DNA from: Terriglobus saanensis SP1PR4
GTDB taxonomy: Bacteria > Acidobacteriota > Terriglobia > Terriglobales > Acidobacteriaceae
Reading direction: 5' to 3'
DNA: 64,000 nucleotides
Assembly: GCF_000179915.2 (NCBI RefSeq)
Contig: NC_014963.1
Coordinates: 806,001 to 870,000, forward strand
Shown: positions 51,049-59,733 of the stretch, piece by piece
How the letters are laid out: each line of letters begins with the position of its first letter
Position numbering within the stretch: the first letter of the stretch is position 1
Notes under the pieces: model-generated
Seen by the model: the letters and a program-made list of their open reading frames with translations, nothing else
The model's database searches: none
Told to the model about the DNA's origin: nothing
Program-made: the position numbers and the translations under genes

Positions 51049-52740
51049 ATGTTGAAGCCCGGCGCCCTCGGACGGACTCCGGGGCGCGCGCCAGGAAGCA
51101 CAAAGGGTCGCGTGGTGTTGCCACCACGCGACCCTGATGCCGTCGTGGCAGCAACGCGGCAGGAGCTTGCTCCGGTGGCGCTGGCCGCTCTGATTCTGGC
51201 GGTGCTGGCGCTTCTGGTTTCGGCCTCGCGCGGCCTGATGTTGTTGTACGGCGACGCAGTTGCGCACCTGGGCATCGCGCGTCGCATCCTGGATTCTCGG
51301 TGGCCAGGGTTGGGGCAGCTTGGTGGCGTATGGCTTCCGTTGCCGCACCTGCTCATGCTTCCGTTTGTCCAGAAGATGGAGTGGTGGCAGAGCGGTCTGG
51401 CTGGAGCGTGGCCTTCGCTGCTGTGCTACATCGTATCGGTGATCGGCTGCTACAAGCTTGCACGGCACATGATGCCGATGACGTGGGCGTTTGCGGCGAC
51501 GGCGTTCTTTGCGCTGAATCCCAATCTGCTTTATCTTTCGACGACGGCTATGACCGAGCCTCTGTTTCTCGCACTCCTCCTGTGGTCCGTAGTGGTCACG
51601 GTCGAGGGTGTGCAGGCGCTTGGACACAGCAAGGGAGCAGCGGTCGCGCGATCACGGATGTGGATTGCCGGGGCGCTCACGTTTGCCATGGTGTTTACGC
51701 GTTACGACGGCTGGATCGTCGGTGCTGTGGTTTGGCTGGTCTTCGCCGTGGCGTGGTGGAAGAGTGTCGAGAAGGTTCGCGCAGCCTCACGCAATGCCTT
51801 CTTGGGACTTACGTTGATCAGTCTTGCAGGGCCGCTGCTTTGGTTCTGGTACAACTCCCACTTTGCGGGAGACTGGCTCGACTTTCTGCGCGGACCTTAC
51901 TCTGCAGCGGCGATTGATAAGAAGACCTCGCCTCCGGGATCGAAGCACTATCGCGGTTGGCATAACCCTGGCTGGTCGCTATTGTTCTACACGCGCACAG
52001 CGCAGGTGGACGCTGCGTTCTGGGAAACGGGTTTTGCGGTCATGGTGGCTGCACTCGTCGGCGCGTGGATGGTCTGGAAGCGGCATCTGCATCGAGCCGC
52101 ACTTCTGCTCTGGGTGCCTCTGCCGTTTTATGTTTACTCGGTCGCGTGGGGATCGGTGCCGATCTTCATTCCGCAGCTCTATCCGCACTCGTTTTACAAC
52201 TCGCGCTATGGGATGGAGATGCTTCCGGCGCTGGCGATTTTCGGTGCGTTTACGGTCATGGTTCTGGAACGAAGAGTTCGCGCGTGGAAGCCCAAGGTCG
52301 CTGGATGGATGCTGCCTGTGACCTTGCTGTTCGTCGCGGTGAATCTTGTGATGATGATCCGTAGCACGCCGCTGGTGCTCAAAGAAGCGCAGAAGAATTC
52401 GGCGACGCGTATTCCGTTTGAGACCTCTGTCGCGCAGCAGTTGAGGCAGGCTCCTGCAGGCACACCTATTCTGATCGATACTTCCGACCACATCGGAGCG
52501 TTACAGCAGGCCGGCATTCCGTTGAAGCAGACATTGAGCCCCGGTGACTCCGACAGCTTTAACCGCGCGCTGAAAGCACCCGCGGAGAGTGCTGCGCTCG
52601 TCGTGTCGTTTGGCGATGATGCCGTGGCGAAGTCGGTAGCGGCGCATCCACAGGGGCTGGCTGAGATTCTGGTGATGTGTACGAGCGGGCAGGGATGTGC
52701 GCGCTTTTATCGAAGCGATTTGTATAAGGGGACGCGATGA
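51049..52740 (+). CDS. GT39-like polytopic membrane glycosyltransferase
   Basis: A 563-residue membrane protein with about eleven hydrophobic segments between residues 40 and 455 and a C-terminal soluble part of about 100 residues. The N-terminal region has LYGDAVAHLGIARRILDSRW, where the acidic first-loop residue is expected in polyprenyl-phosphate sugar transferases (GT-C fold). Other blocks are LGGVWLPLPHLLMLPFVQKM and FYNSRYGMEMLPALAIFGAF. It is probably an ArnT/PMT-like enzyme acting on lipid-linked sugars at the periplasmic face. ATG 51049 lacks a good ribosome site and an earlier start inside pfkB cannot be excluded. Its last codon overlaps dapF (ATGA), so it is translationally coupled with it. 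Confidence 0.78.
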   Translation: MLKPGALGRTPGRAPGSTKGRVVLPPRDPDAVVAATRQELAPVALAALILAVLALLVSASRGLMLLYGDAVAHLGIARRILDSRWPGLGQLGGVWLPLPHLLMLPFVQKMEWWQSGLAGAWPSLLCYIVSVIGCYKLARHMMPMTWAFAATAFFALNPNLLYLSTTAMTEPLFLALLLWSVVVTVEGVQALGHSKGAAVARSRMWIAGALTFAMVFTRYDGWIVGAVVWLVFAVAWWKSVEKVRAASRNAFLGLTLISLAGPLLWFWYNSHFAGDWLDFLRGPYSAAAIDKKTSPPGSKHYRGWHNPGWSLLFYTRTAQVDAAFWETGFAVMVAALVGAWMVWKRHLHRAALLLWVPLPFYVYSVAWGSVPIFIPQLYPHSFYNSRYGMEMLPALAIFGAFTVMVLERRVRAWKPKVAGWMLPVTLLFVAVNLVMMIRSTPLVLKEAQKNSATRIPFETSVAQQLRQAPAGTPILIDTSDHIGALQQAGIPLKQTLSPGDSDSFNRALKAPAESAALVVSFGDDAVAKSVAAHPQGLAEILVMCTSGQGCARFYRSDLYKGTR

Positions 52741-53552
52741 TTCCGTTTGTAAAAGCGCATGCATGTGGCAATGATTTTCTGATCGTGGAGGAAAATCTAG
52801 CGCAGGGACGCCATGCAGAGTTGGCTCGCAGGCTCTGCGCGCGCACTACGAGTGTGGGTGCGGACGGTGTGGAGTTTCTGGAGCGCACGGCGGAGGGTGC
52901 TTTCAACCTGCGGCTCTTCAACGCGGACGGATCCGAGGCTGAACTCTCAGGGAACGGCACACGCTGCGTCGCGGCATGGCTGGCGGTGCACGAGCGCATT
53001 ATGGAAGTAACCCTGCATACGCACGGTGGTCCACGGACCTGCAGGACACTGCGCGTCGAGGGCGAAGAGTGCATGATTTCTACGCTGATGGGCGTGCCGC
53101 AGGTGATGCCGCATTCGTTCGATGTGGATGGTGTCGGAAACGTGCAGGGCGTGGACGTGAATGTGGGCAATCCGCATTTCGTGGTCTTCACTGATGCCGA
53201 GGATTTTTCCTCGCATGGACTGTCCTGGGAAGAACTGGGGGCGAAGATCTGTACGCATCCTGCGTTTCCGTCGGGAACGAACGTGGAGTTTGTCCGCGTA
53301 CTGGATGAGGACCGCATCGAGTTTCGTATCTTTGAACGCGGCGTTGGACCGACGCATTCTTCGGGAACGGGAACGTGCGCTTCGAGCGCGGCGAGTATCG
53401 CTCTTCGTGGCGCTGGGCATATTCTTGCGGCAACGTCGATTGGTGGAACACAGCAGGTTGTCTGGCCTGCGCGTGATGAAGAGATGGAGTTGACCGGGCC
53501 TGCGGAGATTGTTTGCGTCGGTGAAGTAAGCGTCGATGAGGTGCTGGGTTGA
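52737..53552 (+). CDS. dapF: Diaminopimelate epimerase
   Basis: Converts LL- to meso-diaminopimelate for peptidoglycan and lysine. It has 271 residues. The opening IPFVKAHACGNDFLIVE is typical, and the two catalytic cysteines lie in LSGNGTRCVAAWLA (C77) and HSSGTGTCASSAASI (C214). VNVGNPHFVVF and the GTNVEFVRVLDEDRIEFRIF block complete the family. Its start overlaps the membrane protein gene (ATGA) and its stop overlaps the LD-carboxypeptidase start (TTGA). The arrangement dapF-ldcA-mpl groups DAP supply with muropeptide recycling. Confidence 0.95.
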   Translation: MIPFVKAHACGNDFLIVEENLAQGRHAELARRLCARTTSVGADGVEFLERTAEGAFNLRLFNADGSEAELSGNGTRCVAAWLAVHERIMEVTLHTHGGPRTCRTLRVEGEECMISTLMGVPQVMPHSFDVDGVGNVQGVDVNVGNPHFVVFTDAEDFSSHGLSWEELGAKICTHPAFPSGTNVEFVRVLDEDRIEFRIFERGVGPTHSSGTGTCASSAASIALRGAGHILAATSIGGTQQVVWPARDEEMELTGPAEIVCVGEVSVDEVLG

Positions 53553-54481
53553 AGCTGCGCGCGCTGCGAGCAGGTGGACGCATCGCCGTTATCTCTCCAG
53601 CGAGCGCGCCGAAGGCCGAAGCCGTGGAGCGCGGCGTGGAACGCCTCTGTGCTCTTGGATATGAAGTCGTACTAGGTGAGCATGCCCTGGCGCGCGGTCC
53701 TCTTTACTATGCGGGCGATGTAAAGTCTCGTGTTGCGGATCTGCACGCTGCCTTTGCGGATCCGACGGTGGATGCGATTGTTTGCACGCGTGGTGGATGG
53801 GGCTCTGCGGAGCTTCTGCCTCATCTTGATGCGGAGTTGATTCGTACGCACGCGAAGCCCTTCGTCGGCTACAGCGACCACACGTCGCTCGCGATCTGGC
53901 TGCAGAACGAAGTTGGCTTCGGCATGTTCTACGGACCGATGGTGTCTGCCGATTTTGCGTGTGGCCGCGCGGTAGAAGAGTCGGTCGATCTTGCCTCGTG
54001 GCGTCATGCACTGCAAGGCGATGCAGCATGGGGCGTCGGTGCGATGGAGGGCATGCGCATGCTGCGCCCTGGAGATGCCGAGGGTGTGTTGTTTGGCGGC
54101 TGCATCTCTATTCTTGCTGAATCGCTGGGAACGCCATATGCACTGCGGCCACCTTCTGATGGCGGCGTGTTGTTTCTTGAAGATGTGGGAACGAAGCCGT
54201 ACCAGTGGGACAGGCTGCTCGTGCATCTTCGATACGCTGGCGTGCTCGATGCGGCAAAGGGAATCGTCTTCGGCGATATGGAGCAATGCGCCGATGTGTT
54301 TGAAAATGAATTGTTGGAGCAGGCGATTCTGCATAGCCTTCGCGACTTCGCAGGACCGATTGCGATCGGCTTACGGTGCGGCCATGTGTATGGGCCAAAT
54401 GTGACGCTTCCGCTCGGAGCGAAGGTGCGCTTGAGTGCGCGGGAAGTGCGGCTGGAGATTCTAGAAGCGGTGGTGGGCTAG
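53549..54481 (+). CDS. LD-carboxypeptidase (S66 family)
   Basis: A 310-residue serine carboxypeptidase that removes the terminal D-Ala from murein tetrapeptides. It opens ALRAGGRIAVISPASAPKAE, then TRGGWGSAELLPHLDAELIR, and has the nucleophile in FVGYSDHTSLAIW (Ser around residue 112). The Glu is in GVLFLEDVGTKPYQWDR and the His in IGLRCGHVYGPN. No signal peptide is present, so it is the cytosolic recycling form (LdcA type). The start is TTG at 53549, overlapping the dapF stop. Mpl begins two bases after its stop codon. LdcA product (tripeptide) is the substrate of Mpl, so the order is functionally coherent. Confidence 0.92.
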   Translation: MKLRALRAGGRIAVISPASAPKAEAVERGVERLCALGYEVVLGEHALARGPLYYAGDVKSRVADLHAAFADPTVDAIVCTRGGWGSAELLPHLDAELIRTHAKPFVGYSDHTSLAIWLQNEVGFGMFYGPMVSADFACGRAVEESVDLASWRHALQGDAAWGVGAMEGMRMLRPGDAEGVLFGGCISILAESLGTPYALRPPSDGGVLFLEDVGTKPYQWDRLLVHLRYAGVLDAAKGIVFGDMEQCADVFENELLEQAILHSLRDFAGPIAIGLRCGHVYGPNVTLPLGAKVRLSAREVRLEILEAVVG

Positions 54482-54483
54482 AG

Positions 54484-55929
54484 ATGCGAGAGACGAAACA
54501 TGTTCATCTGATCGGGATCTGCGGCACAGCGATGGCTTCGCTTGCGGGGATGCTGCAGGCGCAGGGGCATCGCGTTACGGGATCGGACGCCGCAGCGTAT
54601 CCGCCGATGAGCGATCAGTTAGCCGAAATGCACATTCCCGTGATGCAGCCATATTCGGAAGCAAACCTTACGCCCCGTCCTGACATGGTCGTGGTGGGAA
54701 ATGCAATCTCGCGCGGGAATCCAGAGTTGGAGTATGTGCTGGATCAGCGTGTCTGCTTCGTCTCCATGGCGGCGTTGATCCACGATGAGTTTCTGCAAGA
54801 GCGCGAGCCGCTCGTGGTCTGTGGGACGCATGGGAAGACCACGACGACGAGCATGCTGGCGTGGATCTACGAAGTGGCTTCGCGCACCATGCCGGAGCTG
54901 GCGGCTTCGTTTCTGATCGGCGGCGTGGCTGAGAACTTCGGAACGTCGTTTCTTGTGCGACTAGAGACGAAGCCCTTCATCCTCGAAGGCGATGAGTACG
55001 ACACGGCCTTCTTCGACAAGGGGCCCAAGTTTCTGCACTACTTTCCCGACGCCGCGATCTTGACGCATGTGGAGTATGACCATGCGGACATTTACGCGGA
55101 CCTGGAGGCGGTAAAGACCGCCTTCAAGCGCCTCGTAAATCTGGTGCCACGGCGCGGACGGATCGTGGCCTTCGACGGAAGCGCGAATGTGACAGAGTGT
55201 GTCGCGCGCGCGTTCTGTGCAGTGGAGCGGTATGGATTTGAACCCAGCTCCTATTGGCAGATGAAGGACTTCAAGGGCGGCGCTTCAACCAAGTGGACGT
55301 TGTTGCGCGAAGGGAAGCACTTTGCCGACCTGGAGCTTCCGATGGCCGGCGAGCACAACGCGCTGAACGCCACGGCAGCGGCTGCGATGGCAGCGGGACA
55401 GGGCGTTCCCGCAGTGGCGATTGTCGAAGCACTGGCGAGCTTCCGCAGTGTGAAGCGTCGGCTGGAGGTACGCGCGGAGGTCAACGGCATCACGATCATC
55501 GACGACTTCGCGCATCACCCGACGGCGATTCGGGAGACGCTGCGCGCTCTGCGTAGTGCTTATCCCGATCGGCGACTGATCGCCGTGCTGGAACCGCGCT
55601 CGAATACTTTGCGTCGCAACGTCTTTGAAGCGGATCTGATCGATAGTCTCTCGGGAGCGAATGAGGTGGCGTTGGCGAGTGTTTTCAAGAGCGAAGCGAT
55701 TCCGACGACGGAGCGTCTGGAGCCTCAGCGCGTCGTTGCGGGGCTGACGCAGATCGGGATACCCGCTCAGCTTTACTCCGATGCGGACGCCATCGTGACG
55801 GGTCTGACACCCAGGCTACTGCCTGGAGATGTAGTCGCCATTCTTTCGAACGGCGGATTTGGCGATATTTATACCAAGCTGCCGCGCGCGATTGCAGCTC
55901 AGAACAGCGAAGCTGAGAACGGGGAGTAG
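54484..55929 (+). CDS. mpl: UDP-MurNAc : L-Ala-gamma-D-Glu-meso-DAP ligase
   Basis: Re-attaches recovered murein tripeptide to UDP-MurNAc, closing the peptidoglycan recycling loop. It has 481 residues. The N-terminal Rossmann opening is HVHLIGICGTAMASLAGMLQ, close to MurC but with the Mpl-type GTAMASLA. The ATP loop is VVCGTHGKTTTTSM (about 112-124), and the middle domain includes FILEGDEYDTAFFDKGPKFL and ILTHVEYDHADIYADL. The recycling-type features DEYDTAFFDKxxKF and VLEPRSNTLRRN separate Mpl from MurC. It lies two bases after ldcA, and plsC begins seven bases after its stop. Confidence 0.94.
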   Translation: MRETKHVHLIGICGTAMASLAGMLQAQGHRVTGSDAAAYPPMSDQLAEMHIPVMQPYSEANLTPRPDMVVVGNAISRGNPELEYVLDQRVCFVSMAALIHDEFLQEREPLVVCGTHGKTTTTSMLAWIYEVASRTMPELAASFLIGGVAENFGTSFLVRLETKPFILEGDEYDTAFFDKGPKFLHYFPDAAILTHVEYDHADIYADLEAVKTAFKRLVNLVPRRGRIVAFDGSANVTECVARAFCAVERYGFEPSSYWQMKDFKGGASTKWTLLREGKHFADLELPMAGEHNALNATAAAAMAAGQGVPAVAIVEALASFRSVKRRLEVRAEVNGITIIDDFAHHPTAIRETLRALRSAYPDRRLIAVLEPRSNTLRRNVFEADLIDSLSGANEVALASVFKSEAIPTTERLEPQRVVAGLTQIGIPAQLYSDADAIVTGLTPRLLPGDVVAILSNGGFGDIYTKLPRAIAAQNSEAENGE

Positions 55930-55936
55930 GCAGAGA

Positions 55937-56647
55937 ATGTTTGCGGCTTTCAAGATGGTGTTTGTGTTTATGGCGCTGGGAATTCCAGCGTGGGTGTTGG
56001 GGATGCCCTGGACGCTTCTAACGAAGAGTGTCGATCGCATGTACATCTGGGGAAGACAGGTCGCCGCGCTTGGTGTACGTGCCGCGGGCATTCGCGTGAA
56101 GGTCTCCGGGCTGGAGAATATTCCGGCGGAAGCCTGCCTCTTCATGAGCAATCACTGCTCGAATCTGGATCCGCCGATTTTGATTCCGGTGATCCCACGG
56201 TTGCCTTCGGTGATGGTGAAGAAGGCGCTGATGAGTCTTCCGCTGCTGGGTTCCGCCATGAAGATAGGCAAGTTCGTTCCGGTAGAGCGGGATAGCAGAG
56301 AGGGAGCTGTACGGGCGATGCGCGCCGGGTTGGACGCCGTCCGCTCGGGCAAGTCGATGGTGATCTTTGCCGAGGGAACGCGTTCGCGCACGGGGCGCCT
56401 GTTGCCCTTTAAGAAAGGCCTGTTTCACCTGGCGCAGAGCACCGATGCACCTATCGTTCCGGTCGTGCTGCTTGGTACGGAAGCGATGATGGGCAAAGGC
56501 GGTTGGCGCGTCTATCCAGGGACTGCAGAGGTGAAGTTTCTGGAAGCTGTAAATACGGCGGCTTTTCCGAAGCGCGAAGATCTGATGGCGGAGGTCCGGA
56601 GGCGCATGGTGGAGGCTCTGCCGGAGCATATGCGGCCGTTAGAGTAG
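55937..56647 (+). CDS. plsC: 1-acylglycerol-3-phosphate acyltransferase
   Basis: Adds the second acyl chain to make phosphatidic acid at the inner membrane. It has 236 residues, with an N-terminal membrane helix (about 4-25). The HxxxxD catalytic block is CLFMSNHCSNLDPPILIPVI, the second motif KFVPVERDSREGAVRAMRAG, and the third MVIFAEGTRSRTGRLLPFKK, followed by PIVPVVLLGTEA. The AG-rich ribosome site GGAGTAGGCAGAG precedes ATG 55937. It is the last gene of the plus-strand run that starts near 47664 and ends at a degenerate REP-like sequence. Confidence 0.93.
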   Translation: MFAAFKMVFVFMALGIPAWVLGMPWTLLTKSVDRMYIWGRQVAALGVRAAGIRVKVSGLENIPAEACLFMSNHCSNLDPPILIPVIPRLPSVMVKKALMSLPLLGSAMKIGKFVPVERDSREGAVRAMRAGLDAVRSGKSMVIFAEGTRSRTGRLLPFKKGLFHLAQSTDAPIVPVVLLGTEAMMGKGGWRVYPGTAEVKFLEAVNTAAFPKREDLMAEVRRRMVEALPEHMRPLE

Positions 56648-56655
56648 AAGAAAAA

Positions 56656-56690
56656 GCGGATTCCTTCGCTTTGCTGCGGAATGACAAAGA
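56656..56690 (-). repeat. Degenerate REP-like unit
   Basis: GCGGATTCCTTCGCTTTGCTGC followed by GGAATGACAAAG resembles the minus-strand REP form (GATCCC..GCTACG..GGGATGACAAA) with several changes. It lies between the convergent plsC and SPOR genes, the same kind of place as the better copies. Confidence 0.5.
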
Positions 56691-56720
56691 AGCTACGGAG
56701 CGACAAACAAAAGGCGGAAG

Positions 56721-57422
56721 TTATTTCAGGATGGCGTTGTAGCCGTCGCCTTGAAGGCGCAGGCGCATGGCTTCCGCGTCCTTTTTGTTACTGAAGGGGC
56801 CGATCTGCACGTGGATCAGCTTATCTCCCGTATTCGTGTGGTTTGAAACGGCGTAGCCGTGGCGCTTGAGTGCAGAGGTGAGTACGTCCGCATCTTCCTG
56901 ATGGCTGACGGCCGCGATCTGCACCATGATGGATTGCCCGCCGACGACGAGGTTTCCTCCCTGTGATACGACGGGTACGGGTGCCGTCGAGGGTCGCTCC
57001 ACCGGAGCGGCTGCCCGGAGGGCTGCTGCGGGCGAAGCTAGCGGCGTGCCTGAACTTGGTTTCGGAACGGGCTTGGGTGCTGGGGGCGCAGGTGCTGTCG
57101 TGGCTGTCGTGATCGACGGGCTGTCTGAATCGTCGTTGTCGGTTGGCTTCTTTGCCGGGCTGGCAGGACTTCCCGGAGAGGGCTTGAAGTTGCTGAAGCT
57201 GCTGCTGTTTGCCGGGGGCGTGGTCTCGGTAGTCTCCGCAACAGGCGCGGGCTGTGCCGACTTGCGACCGAGCGTGTAGCCAAAGCCGAAGAAGACCGCG
57301 CAGATCAGGGCGAGGGCGAAGAAGATGCCGAGCACCATGCCGGTGCCAAGAGTCACTTCTTTATCGCGTGAGGAAGAGCGATGGTGGCCGAGATCGTCAT
57401 CGTCATCGAGCAGATGATTCAT
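56721..57422 (-). CDS. SPOR-domain membrane protein
   Basis: A 233-residue bitopic protein. A short charged cytoplasmic tail (LLDDDDDLGHHRSSSRDKEV) is followed by a membrane helix (about 28-50) and a long Pro/Ser/Ala/Thr-rich periplasmic linker (about 55-155). The C-terminal SPOR domain (about 162-233) reads VQIAAVSHQEDADVLTSALK, then VQIGPFSNKKDAEAMRLRLQ. SPOR domains bind denuded septal glycan, so a cell-division or wall-remodelling role is likely (FtsN- or DedD-like). It lies three bases after the slipin gene on the same strand. Confidence 0.9.
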   Translation of the reverse strand: MNHLLDDDDDLGHHRSSSRDKEVTLGTGMVLGIFFALALICAVFFGFGYTLGRKSAQPAPVAETTETTPPANSSSFSNFKPSPGSPASPAKKPTDNDDSDSPSITTATTAPAPPAPKPVPKPSSGTPLASPAAALRAAAPVERPSTAPVPVVSQGGNLVVGGQSIMVQIAAVSHQEDADVLTSALKRHGYAVSNHTNTGDKLIHVQIGPFSNKKDAEAMRLRLQGDGYNAILK

Positions 57423-57425
57423 GGG

Positions 57426-58214
57426 TTAGGCGTGATCCTTGGGATCGGTGCCAGAGTTGGGTGCGACGGCGCGATTGAAGAGGGTCATCAGTTCCATGGG
57501 CAGAGGGAAGACGATGGTGGTGTTCTTCTCCACGCCAATCTCGGTGAGGGTCTGCAGATAGCGCAACTGGATCGTCATGGGTTGTGTGGAGAGCAGGGCA
57601 GCCGCTTCGACGAGCTTGGCGGCGGCGTTGAACTCGCCTTCGGCATGGATGATCTTGGAGCGGCGCTCGCGTTCCGCTTCGGCCTGCTTGGCCATGGCGC
57701 GCAGCATGTTTTCGGGCATGTCCACCTGTTTCACTTCGACGGAGATGACCTTGACGCCAAAGGGCGAGGTGTGGCCGTCGATGATGGTCTGGACGCGCCG
57801 ATTCAGGGCATCGCGGTGGGCGAGCAGTTCATCGAGATCGACTTCGCCAAGGACGCTGCGGAGAGTGGTCTGTGCGAACTGCAGGGTTTGGTAGATGTAG
57901 TTGCTCACCTGGATCACGGCGAGCACCGGGTCGACCACGCGCAACGTCAGAACGGCGTTGACCTTGAGTGTGACGTTGTCGCGGGTAATGACATCCTGCG
58001 AAGGGATCTCCATCGCTTCCTGCCGCAGACTCATGCGCACAATCTGGTCGAGCGGACGGAATACGAGGATGACGCCGGGCCCGGAGGCGTCCTTACGGAC
58101 ACGTCCGAGCCGAAAGACAACGGCCCGCTCATACTCTTTGAGGATCTTGACGGAGTTGATCAGGTAAAACGCAACGATGACACAGGCGATCAGGATCGGA
58201 GTGGCGAGATTCAT
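57426..58214 (-). CDS. Slipin (SPFH/stomatin-like) membrane protein
   Basis: A 262-residue SPFH-domain protein of the slipin type. An N-terminal membrane helix (ATPILIACVIVAFYLINSVK) is followed by the slipin core ILKEYERAVVFRLGRVRKDA, then GVILVFRPLDQIVRMSLRQE and TLRSVLGEVDLDELLAHRDA. The oligomerising coiled coil includes AKQAEAERERRSKIIHAEGE, and the end IVFPLPMELMTLF is the slipin C-terminal motif. Slipins form ring scaffolds and pair with NfeD, which here is encoded two genes upstream (59020-59733). The SPOR gene follows after three bases, so the two are probably co-expressed. Confidence 0.93.
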   Translation of the reverse strand: MNLATPILIACVIVAFYLINSVKILKEYERAVVFRLGRVRKDASGPGVILVFRPLDQIVRMSLRQEAMEIPSQDVITRDNVTLKVNAVLTLRVVDPVLAVIQVSNYIYQTLQFAQTTLRSVLGEVDLDELLAHRDALNRRVQTIIDGHTSPFGVKVISVEVKQVDMPENMLRAMAKQAEAERERRSKIIHAEGEFNAAAKLVEAAALLSTQPMTIQLRYLQTLTEIGVEKNTTIVFPLPMELMTLFNRAVAPNSGTDPKDHA

Positions 58215-58241
58215 GGTGATGGCTCCACGTGCGTGAGCGAA

Positions 58242-58913
58242 TTAGAAGTGGAAGACGAAGCCGATAACGGGTTCACTCGTATATGTCCGTTGCTTGGTGG
58301 TGATGTACTTCTGTCCGAAGTCTGGAGCCAGATAGAAGAGCTGGCGGAAACCGAGGCGTACCGAGAAGAAGTCCGCGAAGGCCGGGACATCGACGCCCGC
58401 CGAATAGTAATAAACCGCGCGCGCCTGGGTGGTAAGACCCTGTCCGCCGTTGACGGTGGGACGGAAAGCGAGCGTGCCGGCGCCGACCGAGGCGTAGGGC
58501 TTGGCTCCAAGGAACTCATGAGGAGGATGGACCACGTAGCCGAAGGTGTACTCGTAGGCGTTGGTCTGCGCGCCACCCTGCAGGTTGCAGCAGTCGTAAG
58601 TCTCCGTAAAGCGCTGATAACCGATGTTTCCTTCAAGCCCGACGTAGGGACTCTTGGTCGCACGTAGGGTGAACAGGGCTCCGAAGGTATTGCTGGTGTC
58701 CTGCGTGACCGTAGCGCCAGCATTGGTCACGCTGCTGGAGGTGACCGTACCCGTCGTCGACTTGGTGAAGACGCCGGTGCCGTTCAGGGCTACGTCGATA
58801 TGGGAAAGGGCCTTTTCGAGCGGTGTCTGGGTTGCTGCCTGTGCGCGCATTGCGGTGGAAGACATGAGGCATAGCGCGAAGGCCGCGAAGAGGATGCGGG
58901 ACTGCTTCAACAT
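58242..58913 (-). CDS. Outer-membrane beta-barrel protein
   Basis: A 223-residue predicted outer-membrane protein. The signal peptide ends near residue 25 (FAAFALCLMSSTAMRAQA). The remainder shows alternating hydrophobic strands with aromatic caps: FGALFTLRATKSPYVGLEGN, EYTFGYVVHPPH, FFSVRLGFRQLFYLAP, and the final strand PVIGFVFHF ending in Phe, the typical BAM recognition end. An unusual pair of cysteines (TYDCCNLQGG) lies in a loop. It is placed between nfeD (106 bases) and slipin (27 bases). No enzymatic or transport role can be read. Confidence 0.82.
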   Translation of the reverse strand: MLKQSRILFAAFALCLMSSTAMRAQAATQTPLEKALSHIDVALNGTGVFTKSTTGTVTSSSVTNAGATVTQDTSNTFGALFTLRATKSPYVGLEGNIGYQRFTETYDCCNLQGGAQTNAYEYTFGYVVHPPHEFLGAKPYASVGAGTLAFRPTVNGGQGLTTQARAVYYYSAGVDVPAFADFFSVRLGFRQLFYLAPDFGQKYITTKQRTYTSEPVIGFVFHF

Positions 58914-59019
58914 GAACTTTCGGTACTCCCTTGGCCGTTGCCCGTTGCGGGCAGCCAGCGTCTAGTCTACTCTGCCGTGGCCTGAATTTATGCCCCGGGG
59001 CGCGGATTTCCGAGGTACG

Positions 59020-59733
59020 CTACTCCGTGGGAACGGCGTGTGGCGCGGGAATCACGGTGAGCAACAGGCCCTTCGAGGCGACGATCCGTACGGTTTCCCC
59101 CACCATCGCGTGTGTTGCAGGACTCAGGAGCTGCGCAGACCAAATCTCTCCACGCACCAGGACCTGCCCTGAAGGGGCCAGGGGCGTTTGAGCGACGGCG
59201 ATGCAGCCAAGCATGGCTTCTTCGCCGATACGAACTTTTTCCCGGCGAGCCCGCCCACCCAGAACCGCCAAAGCGCAGGCGATTGCTCCGAAACCGATGC
59301 CCGCACCGACCGCAATGCCTCGATTAACCTGCTGCCGGGGATCGTCCGTGGCGATCAGATGCGCGAGCGATGTGACCAGTGCGGCGATTCCAGCCAGTGC
59401 GATCAGGCCGCGGCTGGGAAATTTGGCTTCCGCCAGAAGCAGGGCAAGGGCTACCACGAGGAGCGCCGTAGCACCGGGGCTGAGGTGCATCCTCTGCAGC
59501 TCGAAGAGCGCGAGCAGGACGCAGAGGACCCCGACAGCGCCGGGAAGGACAGCGCCCGGAGCGTTGAACTCGATCAGGATAAGAAATCCACCGAGCGCGA
59601 GTAGAAGCACCGCGGCGTTGGGGTTTGCGAGATAGACGGCATGGGCGGCGGGAGTCTGCTGGGCAGCCAGAGCAAACGGAAGGCAGCAGGCGATCAGGAT
59701 CGCAAGATGCCGACGCGCCCCGGAGAAGCTCAT
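59020..59733 (-). CDS. NfeD-family membrane protein
   Basis: A 237-residue NfeD protein without the N-terminal ClpP-like protease. A signal or first helix is followed by four membrane segments (about 38-60, 62-85, 88-105, 140-165), with LIEFNAPGAVLPGAVGVLCV, the usual NfeD sequence block. The C-terminal OB-fold domain (about 172-237) has LGCIAVAQTPLAPSGQVLVR and GETVRIVASKGLLLTVIPAP. It starts inside the end of the TPR gene (ATGA overlap). Its usual partner slipin is separated from it by a beta-barrel gene, a notable departure from the common adjacent pair. Confidence 0.92.
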   Translation of the reverse strand: MSFSGARRHLAILIACCLPFALAAQQTPAAHAVYLANPNAAVLLLALGGFLILIEFNAPGAVLPGAVGVLCVLLALFELQRMHLSPGATALLVVALALLLAEAKFPSRGLIALAGIAALVTSLAHLIATDDPRQQVNRGIAVGAGIGFGAIACALAVLGGRARREKVRIGEEAMLGCIAVAQTPLAPSGQVLVRGEIWSAQLLSPATHAMVGETVRIVASKGLLLTVIPAPHAVPTE

